Shown here: piece after piece, positions 61,463 through 64,000 of the stretch
Position numbering within the stretch: position 1 is the stretch's first letter
Layout: every line of letters starts with the position of its first letter
Assembly: GCF_019396345.1 (NCBI RefSeq)
Contig: NZ_JAHKRM010000033.1
Coordinates: 1-64,000, forward strand
DNA length: 64,000 bases
Origin: Nonomuraea guangzhouensis
GTDB lineage: Bacteria > Actinomycetota > Actinomycetes > Streptosporangiales > Streptosporangiaceae
Reading direction: 5' to 3'
Made by a program: the position numbers and the translations under genes
The notes under the pieces: model-generated
Seen by the model: only the letters and a program-made list of their open reading frames with translations
Databases searched by the model: none
Told to the model about the DNA's origin: nothing

Positions 61463-62726
61463 CCCCGTTGCGCTCCTCCCACATCGCGCGGTGGGCCGCG
61501 GCGTCGCGATGCGCCTTCTCGACGGCCGCGCCGGAGACCTCCTCGTCCCGCCAGGCCCGCAGGGTCGCGGCCATCCGGGCGACGAAGCGCTCGCCGGGCG
61601 GGGTGAGGAACCCGCTCTCGGTGATCACCTGGGTCGCCCCCACCGCGGCCTCCCACCACCGGTAGAACTCGGCGCTCGCGGCGAGCGCGGCCTCACCCTG
61701 CTCGTGGTGCCGCTGCCTGCGCCAGAACCCGCTGACCCCGACGTAGGCGTACGCGCCCTGGAACAGCCCGCCCAGCGGGCGAGGATCGTTGCGCCACGGC
61801 GCGTAGTAGCGCCGGTCGCCCGAGGGCCGCAGCAAGGGGAGCACGTCGAGCAGCGCCGACAGTTTCCCGTGCTGGACCTCGTGCGCGAACGTCAGCGCCA
61901 GCGTCGTCGCGTCGGGCGGCGTGGACAGCGCGACGCAGCCGAACGCCTCGCGGGAGCTGCCGCTGATCTGGTCACCGGGGACGTCGGTCAGGGGCGTCAG
62001 CACGCTCGTGGCCACGGACACCTCTTCGGCGACGGTCGGGTGATGGTCGAGCAGCAGCTCCCACGCGCTCCGCAGCGCCTCCCGCCAGACGGCCAGCTCG
62101 TCCTCGGACAGCCGGTCCGCGGCCAGCCGGGCGCCGGGCATCCGGTACGGGTCGAGGTCGTCGACGCAGAGCGTGAGGATCCTGCCCCGGGCCGTGACCT
62201 CCAGGTGGCGTAGCGCCTGCCAGCCGGGGGCGTCCTGGTGGGGGTCGTCGGGGAGGCGTACCGTCTCGTCACCGATCACCTCCACCGGGCCGCCCGCGCG
62301 CCGGACCAGCGCCGACGGGCCGGCGAGTACGGCACGGCCGAGCGACGGCAGCGTGATGCCGCCTTCGTCGGCGGGCACCTCGATCTCGAAGTCCATGCCC
62401 GAACGGACGGCGGCCGCGGCGGCGACGGCCGCGAGCCGGGCGGGCGAGTGTCCCCCGGCCCCGGTCGCCAGCGCGTGGTAGGTACGCCAGGCCCAGGCAC
62501 CGACGGCGGGATGGCGGAGCACGGCGTCCACCACGCGCGGCCGATGCCCCTGGGCCGCGCTCAGCAACCGGTACGCCTCCGGGGCCGCGCGGCCCACCCC
62601 GTGCAGGAGCAGGACGTGCTTGCTGTGCTGGGCGCCGAGCAGGAGGCGAGCCGCCTCCGCGCCCCCTGCGCCCGAGCCCAGCGCCTGGAAGTGCTCGTCC
62701 GGGATGACGTGGTGCTTGAGGCTCAT
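61422..62726 (-). CDS. HExxH-type RiPP-modifying protein
   Basis: The 434-residue protein has HEVQH at 282-286 in a TFAHEVQHGKL context and no signal peptide. It matches HExxH-motif proteins found next to FxsB-type radical SAM enzymes, recently linked with Fe/alpha-ketoglutarate-dependent peptide beta-hydroxylation. It overlaps the radical SAM gene by 4 bases (ATGA), so both act on the same peptide. Its 3' end overlaps the convergent NB-ARC/SIR2 gene by 41 bases. It is not a normal secreted protease. Confidence 0.78.
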   Translation of the reverse strand: MSLKHHVIPDEHFQALGSGAGGAEAARLLLGAQHSKHVLLLHGVGRAAPEAYRLLSAAQGHRPRVVDAVLRHPAVGAWAWRTYHALATGAGGHSPARLAAVAAAAAVRSGMDFEIEVPADEGGITLPSLGRAVLAGPSALVRRAGGPVEVIGDETVRLPDDPHQDAPGWQALRHLEVTARGRILTLCVDDLDPYRMPGARLAADRLSEDELAVWREALRSAWELLLDHHPTVAEEVSVATSVLTPLTDVPGDQISGSSREAFGCVALSTPPDATTLALTFAHEVQHGKLSALLDVLPLLRPSGDRRYYAPWRNDPRPLGGLFQGAYAYVGVSGFWRRQRHHEQGEAALAASAEFYRWWEAAVGATQVITESGFLTPPGERFVARMAATLRAWRDEEVSGAAVEKAHRDAAAHRAMWEERNGVTPSSPGGGTIPG

Positions 62727-63892
62727 CGGCGCCCTTCCAGCAGGGTGGCGACGTCGCGCTGGACCTCGCCGCGGATGTGGTCGATCAGGCGGAACAGGTC
62801 GGCGCAGTAGACCGAGCGATTGCCGAAACCGTTGTCCGGGTCGTAGCGGTGCGCGTACAGGCCGCCGCCACAGACGGACAGGACCGGGCAGTCCCGGCAT
62901 TCCTTCGCGAGGGTCTCGGCGCCGAGCTGGCGGGTCATGACGGCCGGGTGCCGCAGCACCGCGTCGAAGGTGTCGCGGGCGACGTGGAATCCGGTGACCG
63001 GAGCGCCGGGATAGGCGGACTTCAAGGTGTCGGACTGCTGGATGCCGCCGTCGGCCTCGATCACCACCATCCGGGCCGGCCCCAGTCCCAGGGTCTCGCT
63101 CGACGACGTGCCGCCCATGAGGAGGTGCAGGATGTCGGCGAACAGCCGCACCTCGGTCTCCCTGTGGGCCGCGCCGTACCACCGGTCGAAGATCGGGATC
63201 AGCCAGTCCGCGTACGGCGTCGCGCCGTCCTCGGCGGGCAGGCCGGGCGGTGGCTCGGCCCAGTTGCCGTGCGGCAGCAGGAAGTCGATCCGGGGCGGCC
63301 CGGACGCGAGCAGCGCCTCATAGGTGGTGAGGGGATCGTTGTCGAGGTCGACGGTGCAGAGGAGTCCGCCGTACAGGTGGAAATAGCGCTCGGTGAGCAG
63401 GTCGAGGGCGGCGGAGACGGTGGCGTGGCTACCGCTCCCGTCGGGCCGCCGCCGGTGCCGGTCGTGATCGTCGGCGCCGCCGTCCATGCTGACGCCGACG
63501 CGGATTCCGAGATCATCGAACAGCTTCAGGTAGGTCTCGTCGAGGCGCATCCCGTTGGTCTGCAGGCTGACGTCGAGCCGGACGCCCGGCCCCAGGGCCT
63601 GCCGGACAGCACGGACGGTATGGGCGATGTGGTCGGCACCGGCGAGGAGCGGCTCCCCGCCATGCAGGATCAGGTGGACGGAAGGCATCCCGTGCGCGTG
63701 AGCGTGCTCCGCGATCCGGAAGGCGGTGTGTGCGATGACGTCCTTTGAAACCCGACGCGGCTGCTCTTTCCAGCTTTGATCGGCCATTTCATAGACATAA
63801 CAATAATCGCACCTCAGGTCGCATCTACTGTGTATTTTTAGGATGAACTGGCACAAAGGCCACGGCTGCCATCCTTCTTTCGAGCGTGACAC
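62723..63892 (-). CDS. fxsB: FxsB-family radical SAM peptide maturase
   Basis: The 389-residue protein has the iron-sulfur Cys triad C24-x3-C28-x2-C31 in HSRCDLRCDYCYVYE, the HGGEPLL segment, and C-terminal auxiliary-cluster Cys residues (332, 335, 341, 363) in CRDCPVLSVCGGGLYAHRY, as in FxsB. These enzymes crosslink an aromatic residue and a nearby side chain of the precursor. The start is GTG at 63892, without a clear ribosome site. The first 30 codons are AT-richer than the rest, with CTA, ATA and AGA codons unusual in this DNA. Confidence 0.88.
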   Translation of the reverse strand: MSRSKEGWQPWPLCQFILKIHSRCDLRCDYCYVYEMADQSWKEQPRRVSKDVIAHTAFRIAEHAHAHGMPSVHLILHGGEPLLAGADHIAHTVRAVRQALGPGVRLDVSLQTNGMRLDETYLKLFDDLGIRVGVSMDGGADDHDRHRRRPDGSGSHATVSAALDLLTERYFHLYGGLLCTVDLDNDPLTTYEALLASGPPRIDFLLPHGNWAEPPPGLPAEDGATPYADWLIPIFDRWYGAAHRETEVRLFADILHLLMGGTSSSETLGLGPARMVVIEADGGIQQSDTLKSAYPGAPVTGFHVARDTFDAVLRHPAVMTRQLGAETLAKECRDCPVLSVCGGGLYAHRYDPDNGFGNRSVYCADLFRLIDHIRGEVQRDVATLLEGRR

Positions 63893-64000
63893 GTGGCGGA
63901 ACCTTACGCTTATTCATTCGGCAGTGGCCACTTGACGCACACGGAAGCCCTCGGACCTGAAAGTTTCACTCCTGGTAAGAGGCTCTGTCATGCCCTGGCC
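63893..64000 (-). promoter_or_regulatory. Upstream region of the radical SAM/HExxH operon
   Basis: No gene is called in these 108 bases. They should contain the promoter of the fxsB-HExxH unit. A short frame from GTG near 63954 on the minus strand encodes only 19 residues and has no precursor-like motif. The window ends here. Confidence 0.35.

Noticed and set aside
63893..63960. 19-codon frame upstream of the radical SAM gene as a second precursor
   Set aside because: No leader helix, no F-x-S motif and only a poorly spaced ribosome site.

Overview
The window is high-GC DNA with dense, short-spaced operons, many GTG starts and 4-base ATGA/GTGA overlaps between genes. The gene families (actinobacterial-type dnaK operon, STAND/LuxR giants, WD40 Ser/Thr kinase, FxsB-type radical SAM) point to a filamentous actinomycete chromosome. 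A Streptosporangiaceae genus such as Nonomuraea is my inference, not something the sequence proves. I saw no rRNA or tRNA gene, prophage, insertion sequence or CRISPR array.

Layout, left to right. 1-7.6 kb: a minus-strand operon of P450, cyclooxygenase-like heme dioxygenase and a large GHSAG lipase-like protein, divergent from an acyl-CoA delta-9 desaturase and followed by a PPK2 polyphosphate kinase. This looks like a split version of a fungal dioxygenase-P450 oxylipin enzyme with a lipase and a desaturase beside it. 7.6-14.4 kb: a LacI-controlled sugar ABC importer with a GH42 beta-galactosidase. 14.5-21.3 kb: a chaperone operon (general stress protein, dnaK, grpE, dnaJ/cbpA, cbpM-like, clpB) with no hspR. 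21.3-29.2 kb: a large LuxR-type ATPase regulator, a GC-rich tandem repeat tract, and a polar amino-acid ABC system with a D-amino-acid oxidase-like enzyme, divergent from a CdaR/PucR regulator. 29.2-33.1 kb: a peptidase-like remnant, an MFS exporter with a suspect 5' end, and a secreted GH43 glycosidase. 33.1-36.9 kb: a sulfonate/taurine-type ABC system with a TauD dioxygenase and a small zinc ribbon protein.

37-45.5 kb: a WD40 Ser/Thr kinase with an Ig-like partner, a histidine kinase / kinase-like membrane protein / response regulator trio, and a degenerate PP2C-like protein. 45.6-52.8 kb: single metabolic genes (TylF-like methyltransferase, PLP desulfhydrase/deaminase, ADP-ribosylglycohydrolase, TetR plus SDR, a secreted propeller-like protein, a DinB-like protein), and a probable deletion scar at about 50340 joining two divergent genes that have both lost their N-termini.

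52.8-63.9 kb is the most unusual region. A FxSxx-type RiPP precursor variant heads an operon with a SIR2-like protein and an nSTAND1-TPR ATPase. Divergent from it are an FxsT-like NB-ARC/TPR protein and an HTH/NB-ARC protein carrying a second, catalytically degenerate SIR2 domain. The locus is closed by a HExxH-type peptide-modifying protein and an FxsB-family radical SAM enzyme. The co-occurrence of peptide-modifying enzymes with active and inactive SIR2 domains and STAND ATPases suggests a peptide-linked sensing or defence system. That function is inference.
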